Part shown: positions 12,840 through 24,862 of the stretch, piece after piece
How the letters are laid out: each line of letters starts with the position of its first letter
Position numbering within the stretch: position 1 is the stretch's first letter
Assembly (NCBI GenBank): GCA_003667245.1
Contig: RCNN01000068.1
Coordinates: 78,374 to 142,373 of the forward strand
Direction of reading: 5' to 3'
DNA: 64,000 nucleotides
Origin: Heterostelium multicystogenum
Taxonomy: Eukaryota; Evosea; Eumycetozoa; Acytosteliales; Acytosteliaceae
Notes under the pieces: generated by a model
Seen by the model: the letters and a program-made list of their open reading frames with translations, nothing else
Databases searched by the model: none
What the model was told of the DNA's origin: nothing
Position numbers and translations under genes: made by a program

Positions 12840-12849
12840 TCAAATAATT

Positions 12850-12896
12850 ATGAATATTTATTGTTAATAATTATTTGAAGTCATTTTGATGTTAAT
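12850..12896 (-). terminator. Conserved 3' UTR/polyadenylation region of the B-box family
   Basis: Just after the stop codon the minus strand reads GATTAACATCAAAATGACTT, then AATAAATATTCATAATTAT. The same order, with an AATAAA signal about 40 bases after the stop, follows most family members (3150-3190, 9575-9617, 12400-12455, 17695-17740, 24820-24862, 30352-30396, 48111-48165) and a stray copy at 15716-15770 with no gene. It probably directs 3' end formation. It also serves as homology for recombination. Confidence 0.5.
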
Positions 12897-14597
12897 CTAT
12901 TTTGAATAAACAATTGATGCACACCAATATCTGCTAAATGGATCATCCAAATAGATTGGTTCTGATTGATCATTCTCAATTGAATACTTGAAGTTACCAC
13001 AGTCTTTACCACAAAATGAATAAATATAACTCTCTGTTGCTGATACACAATGGTAAATTGGAAATACTCCATTTTTGGCAGGTATCACATTGAGTTTGGT
13101 TGTTTGTTTGGTCATGACATTGTATTTGATGAAACATTTATCTTCGATAGAATGAATGAAGAAATGACCATTGTTGTCATGACATGCTGTGTGTATTCTG
13201 CAATCCAATTGTTGTTTTGAAATGGCTTTGTTTGTCAAGTCAAATCTAAATAGAATATTCTTATCACGTGGCAATGAATATAATATTCCATTCAAGATCA
13301 TTGTTGATACTTGTGCGCCATAATGTTTTGATAATTTATGATATCTTTCAAATGTCATTGTTTTGATGTTGAATCGATCAATTCGATGTGTATTATAACC
13401 ATTAACCAAATAGATATGATCTTGACCATCATAACAAACTGATATGTCACTTTTAGGATCAATTCCATCCATATCACCAATGTGTTCAATTGATTGAGAT
13501 TTGATTGAGAATCGAATCCATATGTTTCGATTAAAATAACCACCAAATACATAGATATGTTCATCAACTCTGATAATTGATTGGAATGTACCATTGAAAT
13601 CATAATCAAATTGTAATTGTTCGATTGAATTGTTGTTTGAAATATTGATGAGTGTTGCTCCTTTATATGAGTGTGTTGTTAAGATATATGTTGATTTGTT
13701 TGAATGATGATCTTCATTGTTTGTTGTCTCTGATTTGATTGATAATTGTATTGATTGTTTGATGATTGATTTCATTGATTCAGAATCGATTGCTTTGGTT
13801 GTCAATGAATATGAATGTTGTTTGATATCATCGATTGTTTTGTCATTGAATGATTGATTGTATTGATTCAATAGATATAGAATCATTGATTGATGATCAT
13901 TGTCGAATTGCTTGGTGAGTTGATTGATATCATAATGGTTATTGTATCGACGATTAAATATTGTTTGTTTGTTGTTCGAGATGAATGATGTCAGTGATGA
14001 AGAAGACTGTATTGATGATATCAATGTTGTTGTCATGTATTGTGAAGTTGTATCATTGTCTGTTGTGTTGTCATCTTGATTATCATCTGTTGTATTATCA
14101 TTATTGTTGTTGTGGGTGCTGTTGTTATTCCAATGATTATTGATATTGATGATATTGATGAGATGTTTCAATTGATTGATGTTGTTCTTGATTCGATCAG
14201 TCAATGATTGTTTGTTCTCTTTCATTGTATTCTTTAATCTTTGTTCTTCAATGATGAGATATTGATGATATTGTTCAAAGTGTTGTGATATCTCATCCTC
14301 TGTTGTTGTGATCTTATTGATTTCTGATACCGATGACTTTAATGAACTCCACAATGATCTGAGAGTATCTTTGATATCAAAGTGCTTTTCGTTGGTCTCT
14401 GTTTGATTTTGATCAGTGTTATCTGACTCCAAGAGTGCATTATTCAAATGTAGTCTGATATCATCGATATGATTAATGTATTGATGACAAGAATTATCAT
14501 TTTCCTTGATATGAATGATGATACATTTTGTACACATCAATACATTACATTTGTCACATATCGATTCATATGCTTTATTATGTAGAGTACACTTCAT
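12897..14597 (-). CDS. B-box/propeller protein, MKCTLHN type, intact reference copy
   Basis: The only fully open member, 566 residues. The B-box is at residues 3-35 (C3-x2-H6-x7-C14-x2-C17-x4-C22-x2-C25 and downstream His). Residues about 70-165 are charged and coiled-coil-like. Residues about 165-200 are an Asn/Thr/Asp linker, and 200-300 a conserved helical region. The propeller begins near 308. Module starts fall near 308, 351, 398, 440, 481 and 528 (spacing 41-47), which fits a six-bladed kelch-type propeller with YVFGG- and YLVNG-like strands. There is no RING domain and no signal peptide, so a cytosolic TRIM-like adaptor or sensor is a reasonable inference. The usual GG of the last module is CG here. 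Confidence 0.85.
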   Translation of the reverse strand: MKCTLHNKAYESICDKCNVLMCTKCIIIHIKENDNSCHQYINHIDDIRLHLNNALLESDNTDQNQTETNEKHFDIKDTLRSLWSSLKSSVSEINKITTTEDEISQHFEQYHQYLIIEEQRLKNTMKENKQSLTDRIKNNINQLKHLINIININNHWNNNSTHNNNNDNTTDDNQDDNTTDNDTTSQYMTTTLISSIQSSSSLTSFISNNKQTIFNRRYNNHYDINQLTKQFDNDHQSMILYLLNQYNQSFNDKTIDDIKQHSYSLTTKAIDSESMKSIIKQSIQLSIKSETTNNEDHHSNKSTYILTTHSYKGATLINISNNNSIEQLQFDYDFNGTFQSIIRVDEHIYVFGGYFNRNIWIRFSIKSQSIEHIGDMDGIDPKSDISVCYDGQDHIYLVNGYNTHRIDRFNIKTMTFERYHKLSKHYGAQVSTMILNGILYSLPRDKNILFRFDLTNKAISKQQLDCRIHTACHDNNGHFFIHSIEDKCFIKYNVMTKQTTKLNVIPAKNGVFPIYHCVSATESYIYSFCGKDCGNFKYSIENDQSEPIYLDDPFSRYWCASIVYSK

Positions 14598-14789
14598 CTT
14601 TTATAATTAATAACTATATAAATATATAAATAGAATGATAATGTAGATATCTATAAAATATATTATATATCTGATTGTGATAAGAGTTGGTGGTGATGAT
14701 AATTTTGACTTTGTGTGATGATTGATTTAGATAACAGAACTTAAAAATTTGATTTTTAAAAAAACCAAAATTAATCCCCCATTAATAGC

Positions 14790-15830
14790 CAAACACCTGC
14801 ACAAACACATAAAAGTTGACACAAACTGATGCAAGACAATCAACGTGGATTCAAGATTTCCAAGAGTTTATCTAAGCTTGACAACGGATACAATCGACTT
14901 GGCAGCCATTCTATCGCATCGATTTCATTATTCTTGATCGCATAGTCATATACTTTCACTGTACATCCCTCCGTTCGTTAATAAAGTTATCTTGTTGACC
15001 TCAGAATGAAAGACGCTCTCCAAGATTCCTAGCTTCAGAAATTATTCTCAGTCACATGCCAAATGAATCCAAGAAACATGGTCTCATCGTACGGTCCTCT
15101 TTTGGTACCGTAAAGATAAGGAGTAAAACCATTTTCCGACACTTCTCTATTATCCTTTGGTGTAACATAGTTTGTATCTCTTCCAAAACGAGGTGCCAAC
15201 GAAGTTGATCGTTGCTTTGAGGAAATGGGGGGAAAACAACAATTTGAATTTTTTACTTTTATATCATTTGAATGAATTTTATCAAGACAGCTATGGGGAG
15301 GAATATGAAATCAAATAGATTCTGAAAATTGGCTATTATACCTGGTGACTCCAGATCATAACCATTCTGGGATCTCTTTTGTGATATCATGTAAAATTTC
15401 TTTGAATGTTTCAGCAAGGTTGAGTATGGTACGATTGCATCTTCTTAATATAGTTGATACACCTCTTTAAGCTTTTGCAGGATATCTATCTTACTTCAAC
15501 ACAGTTAGTGTTAAAGGTCATATACTGTCTTCTGATCTTATTTTGGTAGTTTTTTGTTCATCTTCATTGAGTGGAATGTACTCTTGAGTGATCTTCAAAG
15601 CTTATTAAGTTTCTTGATCTAACGATCTACCTTTGCAATTAGATGTTTATTTTGGTGTTCCTGTTCCATTCTTTCATTACTTGCTTATGACTTTGTAACC
15701 TTAATTATAGATTAAAATCAAAATGACAGCAAATCATTGGCCACAATAAATATTCATAATTATTTGGATGTATTTGATTGATTACTTTGTTTTGAGTACA
15801 TTTATTAGGTTCCAAGAAACCTATCTCTAC
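14790..15830. repeat. Four-block segment, shuffled relative to 32.5-33.56 kb
   Basis: Block A (about 14800-14975) matches 33252-33445 and block B (about 14976-15225) matches 32512-32752, both in the same orientation. Block C (about 15226-15330) matches 33446-33548 inverted, and block D (about 15331-15830) matches 32753-33260 inverted. Right of the segment the two loci are collinear into MQENSNYN-type B-box genes. Block D contains a stray B-box-family 3' UTR. The parts look like pieces of a broken protein-coding gene, but no frame is long enough to name. Confidence 0.75.
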
Positions 15831-15963
15831 TTTTTGCTTTTTGTTTTAATTTTGATCAAGATTTATTTGCTTCTGTTTGATGTTCTATTGTTTATTGTTA
15901 ATGTTAGCAATTTAATGAGATAGAAAACTAATTATAATAATCAGAATAATAGTAATTAGAATA

Positions 15964-17690
15964 ATGCAAGAAAACTCAAACTATAACCATGTTTGTCAAG
16001 AACATAATAAGACTCTTAAATATATTTGCTATCAATGTAATCGATTGATGTGTAGTGTATGTTTTTATGATCACTTCAAACGTCACACTGATCATTCAAC
16101 ACAATGTGAACATATCAATGAGATAACACAATCTTTGAATCACAATACAATCTATAACATCGATAGTATCAATATCAATCAACAAGAGAACAATAATAAT
16201 AATAGTAATGACAATTATAAAGATAGTTCATCATCAAGAGAAGATTAGAGAGTATTTGGAAAACATTGAAAGCATTATCATCTGAATACATCAGTTTAAC
16301 AGCAACTGAGAATGAAATCAGAGAGCAATTCAAACAGATCTATAAGTATATCATGGAACAAGAACGTCTATTGACAAGAGATATCACCAATCACAAACAA
16401 TCAATCGAACAAATCATATCAAACAACATCGATCATCTCAAACAAATCGATAATATAGTGAATATCATCGATCACAATCAACATGAAACCAATGATAATC
16501 ATGATGATGATATATCATCAACTGTAACTGATACCACCTCACAATACATGACAACAACATTGATGTCATCAATAGAATCATGTTCATCACTGTCATCATT
16601 CATCTTGAACAACAAACAAACAATATTCAATGATCGATACAATCAACGATATGATATCAATCAACTGATCAATCAATTCGACAATGATCATCAATCAATG
16701 ATTCTATATCTATTGAATCAATACAATCAATCATTCAATGACAAAGCAATCGATGATATCAAACAACATTCATATTCATTGACAACCATACCAATCGATT
16801 CTGAATCAATACAATCAATCATCAAACAATCAATACAATTATCAATCAAATCAGAGACAACAAACAATGAAGATCATCATTCAAACAAATCAACATATAT
16901 CTTCACAACACACTATGAGAAAGGAGCAACACTCATCAATGTTTCAAACAACAATTCAATCGAACAATTACAATTAGATTATCATTTCTTTAGTACATTC
17001 TCATCAATTATCAGAGTTGATGAATATATCTATGTATTTGGTGGTTCGAATAATCCAAACAAATGGATTCGATACTCAATCAAATCTCAATCAATTGAAC
17101 TCATTGGTGACATGAATGGAATTGATCCTGACTTTTCCATATCAGTTTGTTATGATGGTCAAGATCATATCTATTTGGTTAATGGTTTGAGTACACATCG
17201 AATTGATCGATTCAACATCAGAACAATGACATTTGAAAGATATCATCAATTACCACAACATTATGGCACACAAGTATCAACAATGATCTTGAATGGAATA
17301 TTATATTCAGTGTCATTAAATAAGAATATTCTATTTAGATTTGACTTGACAAACAAAACCATTTCAGAACATCAATTAGATTGCAGACCATACACAGCAT
17401 GTCATGACAACAATGGTCATTTCTTCATTCATTCAAAATTAGACAAATGTTTCATCAAATACAATGTCTTGACCAAAGAAACAAACAAACTCAATCAGAT
17501 ACCTGCCAAAGATGGATATGTATTTCCAATTTACGATTGTGTATCAGCAACAGAGAGTTATATTTATTCATTTGGTGGTCAAGATTATGGTAACTTCAAA
17601 TATTCAATTGAGAATGATCAATCAGAACCAATCTATTTGGATGATCAATTCAGCAGATTTTGGTGTGCATCAATTGTTTATTCAAAATAG
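15964..17690 (+). CDS. B-box/propeller protein, MQENSNYN type, one frameshift
   Basis: About 575 codons from ATG 15964 to the TAG at 17688-17690. The B-box is C-x2-H-x7-C-x2-C-x4-C-x2-C with following His residues. A coiled coil and Asn-rich linker follow, then the propeller. The only break is one missing base at about 16227-16232 (TTCATCATC versus TTCATTCATC in the paralogue at 33691), after which the frame is open to the end. This copy and the one at 33691 share their 5' flank and N-terminal half almost perfectly but differ in the propeller loops, as expected for cassette-like exchange or selection on loops. Confidence 0.75.
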
Positions 17691-18015
17691 TTAAAATCAA
17701 TCAAAATAACCTCAAATAAGTATCAATAAATATTCGAATTCTGATGAGTTATTTAACTATTCAATTTATTTGTTTAATGAATATTATCCTCTCTTTGTAT
17801 ATTGATCTTCAAATATATAGCAGGCCACTCTATTCCAACTCTAATTAATACCAGAATTGGAATCAACTCACCTTTAAGGCTTGGTTTAGTATCATCATTC
17901 AATCATTGTGTCCAATCACAATTGGAGGCGAGGGAAGGATGTGATACAGATTGTATATATTGAATGGCTGTGGACTGTAGGATCAGAGTGAACTGCGAGA
18001 GTTGATGGATAGGAT
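17691..18015. other. Spacer between converging genes
   Basis: Contains the B-box-family 3' UTR (17695-17752), then about 260 bases with no supported gene. Copy A lacks about 610 bases corresponding to 17752-18361. Confidence 0.6.
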
Positions 18016-20735
18016 CTAATTGAGAGCAATCTTGAGGTCTTCTTCACATGATCTTCCATCGATGATGATCATGTTCTTGAAGTTGGAGGTGTCATTCATA
18101 GTTGTTGTGACATAGATGAACTTGGCTTCGACTCCATCGCAGTCCAAAAACAAGAGTGTCGTCCTTGACAGATGAATGGCACTCCTTTCCAGTGACTCCA
18201 GTGACGATTGTTTCAACAAGTGATCTCGTGTGTGATTTGTTGGGATATCCTCGGTTCATAGACTTCCATGTTCTACCTTTACCATCTTTGGCTTTGTCAT
18301 GATCTTTGAAACTGGAGATTGACACTTGAATGAAGTGGGCGCTCGATGATTGGGAGATGGAGGGTGTGGATCCTTCAGTAGACTTTGCATGCATGATTGT
18401 GTGACCAGTGATCAAGCGATGAATGACCCAACGTTCGAAGCGTAAATCCTCGCTCTTTGGTCGAAAGAACACTTGACAACGGTGGCAATGGAGAGGCAGT
18501 TCCAGAAAAGTGAAATTGAAACAAGGCCAAGAATGCTCCATAGCATGTTGAATGATAGGTTCCATCCTTTGGCTGGTAGTAAATCAGTCCATGATCGACG
18601 AAGGAACCAGGTGATTCTGGTTGATGGTCATCCTTTGAGAAGAACAGATTGAGGAAGTGGAGATATACCTCAGCCCTGGCTGCATTCCTTTGGATCTTTT
18701 CCCAGTATGAGAGAGTCTCAGGATAGAAGGTCTTGTTCTTCCTTGAGATGGCAAAGTCCATGGGATTGTCTGAAGATGTTGGGAGTTGTGACCATTGTCG
18801 GAGACGAAGGATCTCTCTTGGTGTTCCACCAGTGATGCGATGAAGCTCTCTCTGTTGCTCCTCGATCTTTTGCCACTTGGAAGGAAGTGCAATTGGACCC
18901 CCTTCTTTGATTGCAAGGACGAATGAATTGAACGAGAATGGAGTGACATAGTGAAGCCAACGATCCAGTGCAGGTTGAAGGTTGTGTTCGAATTGAGAGT
19001 GAGCAGAACCAGAGATGAGAAGGATGGTTCTCTGACCTTGGAGTTCAGATGTGCCAGTGATAAAAGGACTGAAGAATGGTCGCTGATATGGGTATCGAAC
19101 GGCTCCACCTGGTGTGTCAATTGGATTCTTCCAGAGCTCGTTGTGTTCATCTACTGCATAGACGACGGGTGACTTTGTGAATACTCGGAGTTGTTGATAG
19201 AGCTCATCACACACTTGAACTGCGAGTGGTTGATTCTTGATTCCAGTTACGAGGTTGGCGAGATCAAGGAGGGTGGTTGCTGACGTGAATGTGGAGGAAG
19301 TGATTCTGATTTTTGAGGCACGGATCGCATTGAAGGAGATGAATCTATTCAAGAAGTATTGGGCTGCTTCCTCATCTTTCTTCTTCTTTGCCCATTCAAG
19401 TGTTCTTCCCTGTTAACATGTTGGTGAGTTCTCTGATATATGAGCATTATCATCTGGTAGGAAGTACTTACAATGTAGACAACAATGCAATCGTTCACGT
19501 ATGAAATGGAGGTGAGGAGATAGGATTCAAATGTCTTTCCACATCCATTTGGGCCTGACAAGATGATTCCGTTGTTCGAGTCTCCCTCTACGTCCTTCTC
19601 TGACAACTTGATGCTGTTCCAGAACTTCACGACGAGGTCGTATCTCTGTTGTGTGAGAGGAAAGGAATCGAGTTGGCCAAGGTCTGGCCCCATCTCTTTG
19701 GGGAGGTATACCCTGGGGAATGTAGGCAACTGGATAGTCTTGCCGATCATTGACTTGAGAGAGTCAAGAGATCCCATTTGGGGTCATATCGGTCAGGAAG
19801 TGACGAGTCCTGTTGCTGCTCGGGTGCTATACAGTAAAGTCAGAACAATGAGCTTGGATGAATGATCATCATTGTACTACATACGTATTGGTGTTGGTTG
19901 AATCTTCTCCTCGATAGGGATCTTAAGCTGCTGAAGGATCTTCAAGAGTTTGTTGAGGTCAGACGGAGTGAAGTTGTTGTTGTCGTCATTGAATGATGCA
20001 AAGTGACGCAATGCAGGAGCTTGGTGATGTTGATTCTGCTGAAGTAAAGTAATATCAGTGTCCGAATACAAAGATGGTATGACTCTCTTGGAGAGAGAGA
20101 GGATGGCACGTCTTGATGATGATATCCTTGACAACATATCTGTAAAGATGTACATGAAACTGAGAGCTAATGGTGATGATAAGAAAAAACAAATTCTTAT
20201 TAACGAATATCCTCGTGCCAATCCTGTCAAATCACAAGATGGAGCGAATGGACAACTTGTTCTGTCATCTGTAAGATTGAGATTCATCTCAAAGAAGAAT
20301 CCTGTGTTTGAAGCTAACCATCGCTCTCTTCTCTCAGTAGGCATAAGGTCAATAGAAATTGAAGTTGTGACTGGAAGTGATGAGGATGCTTCACATGTCA
20401 ACAAGAAAGATAGGTCAGCATCTACAGTTTGATTCCAAATGCCCATCTATTGGAGAGGCAGCACGCTATCAACTTGAACAGCAATATAGATATCTGGTCC
20501 TTGGACAGAAGTTTGAATCCATCCATTCTCTTTAATATCTTCTTGATCCTCTTGTCTTTGACATTCATATCAAAACCGAGTCGATCCAACTAATAGTCAA
20601 GTGCATCTGGTTCCACCTAAATCCAATCCATTGAGAATGAGCGATATTTCCTTGTGATTGTAGCATACAAAGCAAGAGGACGCCTGATGCTCGTTGAGTA
20701 TCAACTCACAGAGATTGGGCAACGACTGTGATGAT
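18016..20735 (-). pseudogene. Crinkler/RHS-like P-loop NTPase, copy B, fuller copy
   Basis: Same exon plan as copy A: exon from 20137 (frame open upstream), introns near 19830-19885 and at 19410-19471, and a final exon to a stop at 18016. Walker A (GPNGCGKT) and Walker B-like (DEHNEL) motifs are intact. It keeps the C-terminal region absent from copy A, ending in a segment (KNMIIIDGRSCEEDLK) that could be the end of a nuclease-like domain. Breaks: one extra A at about 18442-18444, another shift near 18215, a TAG at about 20449 where copy A has TGG, and two TGA codons further upstream. The frame stays coding-like upstream to a probable acceptor near 20735, so the true N-terminus probably lies in another exon. 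The minus-strand reading is preferred because it stays in one frame through this whole region. Confidence 0.6.
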
Positions 20736-20812
20736 CTGTTGTCTGATAGCTGTTGGGATGAAGGTTAGTGATTGATCTGGAATGGAATGATGTTGCATTT
20801 ACGTTTTAGATT

Positions 20813-21230
20813 ATGTTGGAGAATATACTAAGAGAAGGTATGGTATTACAAGCATCCAAACAGATACTAAAGAATGAGCAGTCGCTGAGAGATGCGAATC
20901 CTAACAAGTATGTAGTGAGTTTGGCCAACTTCGAATGCGTCTTTGCAAAGGCATTAGGCAACTACATACATTCTGGGGATATGGAGTTCATTGAGTTCAT
21001 ATTCTCCATCATTGATTCAGCAAATCAATCTTTAGCACCAACTCAACGATGGAGTTTGTCATTCAATGAAGTTGCCTCTACTGGTCGAATCAAAGTCTTG
21101 AAATAGCTTCTAACTAAGATTCTTTTAGTTCCAGCCATTGATCGATATTCTTCGGATGCATCAGCTACAGCCTTCTTCCATCCATTCTTTATATATCCAC
21201 GATCGCCACTTTGGGCTCCAACTACATACT
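20813..21230 (+). pseudogene. Ankyrin-like family remnant, uninverted copy
   Basis: A 97-residue frame from 20813 to a TAG at 21104-21106 that stays open in the same frame for another 45 codons after the stop. This suggests one nonsense mutation in a longer gene. The same TAG is present in unit A, so it predates the duplication. A 3' splice site (ACGTTTTAG) sits just before the ATG, so an upstream exon probably existed. The repeat-like texture (FIEFIFS, STGRIKVLK) recalls dictyostelid ankyrin-type families, but I cannot name it. Confidence 0.5.
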
Positions 21231-21415
21231 TACGAAAAGATAGTGTGTGAAAAGATCTGAACATCTCCACAGTCGACTACCGCAGAATATCATCTCAAAA
21301 ACTTGCCTCACATATTAATTTTAAGAAATCTTACAGTCAACTGTATTAAAATTTTTTATCTTTAAAATGAAAAAAACACTAAGTTAAAAAATGTTGATTT
21401 CCTAAAATTGACTTG

Positions 21416-21449
21416 TGTAACAATAGCAATAACAATAACATAACAGTAA

Positions 21450-21481
<32 letters not shown>

Positions 21482-21590
21482 ACAGCAACAGCAACAACAG
21501 CAACAACAATAACATAACAGTAACAACAGCAACAGCAATAGCAATAGTAATAGCGACAGCAACAGTAACAGCAATAATAAAGTAAAATAA
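21416..21590. repeat. CAA/CAG triplet-rich low-complexity tract
   Basis: Unit B counterpart of 6236-6392, with a longer pure CAACAG portion. Open frames through it are composition artefacts. Confidence 0.8.
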
Positions 21591-21965
21591 GATCTAAACA
21601 TGTATATACATAAGTAAACAAGTGTGGACAGATCAGTCAATCAATCATAAAATTTCCAGTTGTAAACCTCATGAATCTTTCTCTTCAACTTTCTACTGGT
21701 GAATATGAATAATAATATTCTGATGGATGTACAATAAACAATTTATCAAACTACATGTGAACAACTAAACTGGAGCACATAAATGAGATAAAAATACACT
21801 TGATCCTCAAACTGGTACCAGGGTCTACTCATTTTGGCCATGCAAAAGAGAAATGGACACAGAGCGTCATGTCAAGTTGTGATAAATCCATTTATTAAAA
21901 GACATATGGTATGATGAGGATGGTAACGAACAAATAATAATAATAATAATCTAAATGTAAAAATT
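21591..21965. other. Non-coding spacer of unit B
   Basis: Near-identical to 6393-6765; no supported gene. Confidence 0.5.
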
Positions 21966-23723
21966 TTACACGGTTTTTATTAATGCAGCACCAGTACAAC
22001 ACCTATTGACAGTATCTTTATCATTGATTTTTAACCACTGGTCGTTTTGAACTGAATAGAGGTGGTTTCCATATTGTGTGCCACTAATGAAGTAAATGTG
22101 TGATCCCATATTGTCTTTAACATATACTGTTGATGATTTATACGGTACAAATTGGGGAGAATGGTGATTTAAGATTAACTCGCTTTTTGTCTACCATCGA
22201 TATCCTGTAGAACGTAGAATCGGCATCTAAAATATAGAGATATCCATCACCATAGCATACAGAGTTGGTGTGAGTACTATAACCAATGTCACTTATAAAC
22301 TCGCTGAACTGTTTGGTTTCTAAATCGTACTTGGTAACTTTCCTGTAATGGTTCTTAAAAAGCATCACCTCCAACTACATAGATTGCATTCTCATGGTGG
22401 AAAATGTAGGCACAAGTAGAAGCATATCCAATGTCTCCTAATACCTCCCACTTTAGAGTTTCTATGTTTAACCTTGCCAGTCGCGATAGATGTGTCAGAT
22501 GAAAAAAACCACCATAGATATATAAATACTTTCCACCATCATGGCATACACAAATATGTTCTCCACCACCTTCAGGAATCTCTCCATGGTAGTCCCATTT
22601 ATGTTCCATCAAAGAGTATCTTGAAAATGTTGTACTCTTATCGTTTCCCCCAAATACATAGACACTCTGTTGAACCTGTATAATAGAGTTGAGAGTTGCT
22701 GATCGATCTTCACTGTCTCCCTCCAATTCTATCCACACCTCTGATGAAGTGTCAAACAAATTGCATCCATCAGGTCCCATTGAAAAAATCATGTTGCCAC
22801 TGGACCTATCTACGTCATCATTTAAATTGACCAATTCATAGAGAGTTTGAAGCTCTTTCTTTATAGACGTTAGTTTTAGATCATCAAATCGAATTTGATA
22901 TGATATCGGATCTTTGGTACTCCAGAGGATATACTGTTTGATGTGTTCTAATTTTCAAAAGAGTGTCATAGACTTGATAATCACATATTGGCTCTGGCGA
23001 TGCAAATAAAGAAGATTCATTTTGAACTATAAATTCATTTATGGTACTACTTGATTTTATGTTGGAAATAACTGTAGATAGCTGGTAGTTTTTTGTTTCT
23101 GTATAACCTGGGTTATCGACAATTTGGCCTTGGGAAATCTAGAGTTGAGTTTTCGAGAACTGGAAAGCATTTGGATTTCTTTTCTTTGAGATTAGAATTT
23201 AGAGATACCAAAATACTTTTGATAGATTTAATTTCCTCGACTAATGACTCCATAATTGACTCGGCTTTTTTCTTTTTCATCATGAATCGGCTTCAAAATC
23301 TTGTGCTCTTCTAACCTAAGATACTCATGCAGATTCCTATAGAATTCATTCACTACTGTAGAAGTATCTTCAAACAACTGATGTTTCTGGGCCAAATCCT
23401 TTAGATATATCCAAATTTCAGTCAATCTCTTTGCATAATTGAATTGTTCTTTAGTTTTTCGATTTGAGACTCTCTTCATTTTCATCCACATCTTTTCTAA
23501 TACCACTATTATCTAATTGTTCTCTAATTAACTTATTTTCATTCTCAATAAGTTGGAATACTGATTTTCTAATACTCTCTATATCTTCAAAACAATGACT
23601 ACTATGTTTGGATTCTGTTTGACAATATAAACAAATTATTTCATTACAATCTGTACACATGTATTTAAGTTTTTTGGAATGTCTACTACATATATAATTA
23701 AATTCATCTCTTAAATATTTCAT
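21966..23723 (-). pseudogene. Divergent B-box/kelch protein, copy B, frameshifted
   Basis: Starts at 23723 (MKYLRDEFNYICSRH) with a clear B-box, then coiled coil and kelch modules (VYVFGG, LYIYGG, IYVVGG). It shares with copy A an A5 run near 23473 that shifts the frame. It has private lesions, for example an extra A near 22357 and extra bases near 22905 and 23112. It retains the correct frame after the KYDLET segment, where copy A is broken. Combining both copies, the ancestral gene was about 560-580 codons. Confidence 0.75.
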
Positions 23724-24862
23724 TTCTAAAAAAATAACAAATTCTATATATATATATTTATTCTTGAGAATACTATTATTAAAAATAATAGATATTAAAA
23801 TTATCTTGATTTAGTGTTTAATATTAATTTAAATATTCTTTTGATTTCAAATTGTATCGATAGATATTTAAATTCTAATGATAAAATAGGAAATTTTATT
23901 TTTTTATATATTTGGTAAAAAAATAAAACCAAATAAAAAAATAATTATATGGAGAACTTGTGAGACCAAAAAAATGGAGTTTTCTAAAAATCTTTAATTG
24001 GTAATACCATTAATAGAATCGAACACAACAATCAAAGTTTAAACTATGAACTTCAATGTTAGATTTTCCTGGGAAATTGGGGGGCTATATAATAGAGATA
24101 ACAAAATTAATTATTAAAAAATAAATCATACTCCAAAATCATCATACTTTTCTCTAATAATAACAAAAGAATTCCATATTTGCCAGGTATTTGATTGAGT
24201 TTGTTTGGTCAAGTCATTGTAGTTTATCTTTTTTGAATGAATTAAGAAATGACCATTGCTGTCATGACATGCTGTCCAATTTTTACAACCTTTGGAAGAC
24301 TATCATTTATCATCCATAAGGATTTAACTAATTCTGATCATGGTTTGGAAAGTCTCTTCAGGCCATCCTTTTCCAACGTCACTTCTTCAAGAGAGATAGA
24401 ATCAACAATATTCTCAAGTGACAACATCCGGATTTTTGTCATTCTTTAGATGAAATGACACCACCAGGTTTTACTAAATTCATAATTTAAACTTATTCTC
24501 ATCTCATACAAGATACTTATTTTCTATTTACAGAGGGTTTTATTCTAACAATTTTAAATAACAATTGTAATAAATATAAACATTTTAATAATAGAAAATA
24601 TCCTCTCCTTTTAGGTGGTCGAGATCACTGTGAAAAGTTTGACCTAGAACATGATCGTGGAAGGTGGTATGAGAAGTAACACCTTTTTGATTTCAAAGTT
24701 AAAGCTAAAAAGAAAACAAAGATCATAAAAGAAGAATCCAACAACCAAATACAATAAAAATACATAATAAATAATAGACAAAATACTAAATAATATAAAT
24801 CCTAATAATTATTAATATTTATTGTTGATAAATGATTTAATGTCATTTTAATGTTAATCTAT
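23724..24862. other. Spacer with decayed B-box/propeller fragment, unit B
   Basis: Counterpart of 8508-9617. The minus strand at about 24175-24290 is a worn propeller fragment; 24300-24470 is coding-like but interrupted. The remainder is AT-rich spacer. Confidence 0.5.

Larger units (their letters stand above)
12262..13047. repeat. Inverted repeat of a propeller-gene 3' end
   Basis: About 200 bases at 12262-12470 (plus strand) match the reverse complement of 12840-13047, the 3' end and UTR of the intact gene. The spacer is about 370 bases of AT-rich DNA. Shared odd features (TTTGTGG instead of TTTGGTGG; a CTGTGG word) show that these two arms are each other's closest relatives. The arms could form a hairpin or drive palindrome-mediated rearrangement. 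Confidence 0.7.

Noticed and set aside
20058..20600. Plus-strand frame of 124 codons antisense to the Crinkler/RHS-like gene
   Set aside because: It needs a frameshift to continue, while the minus strand stays in one frame through this region and joins the NTPase exons by good splice sites.
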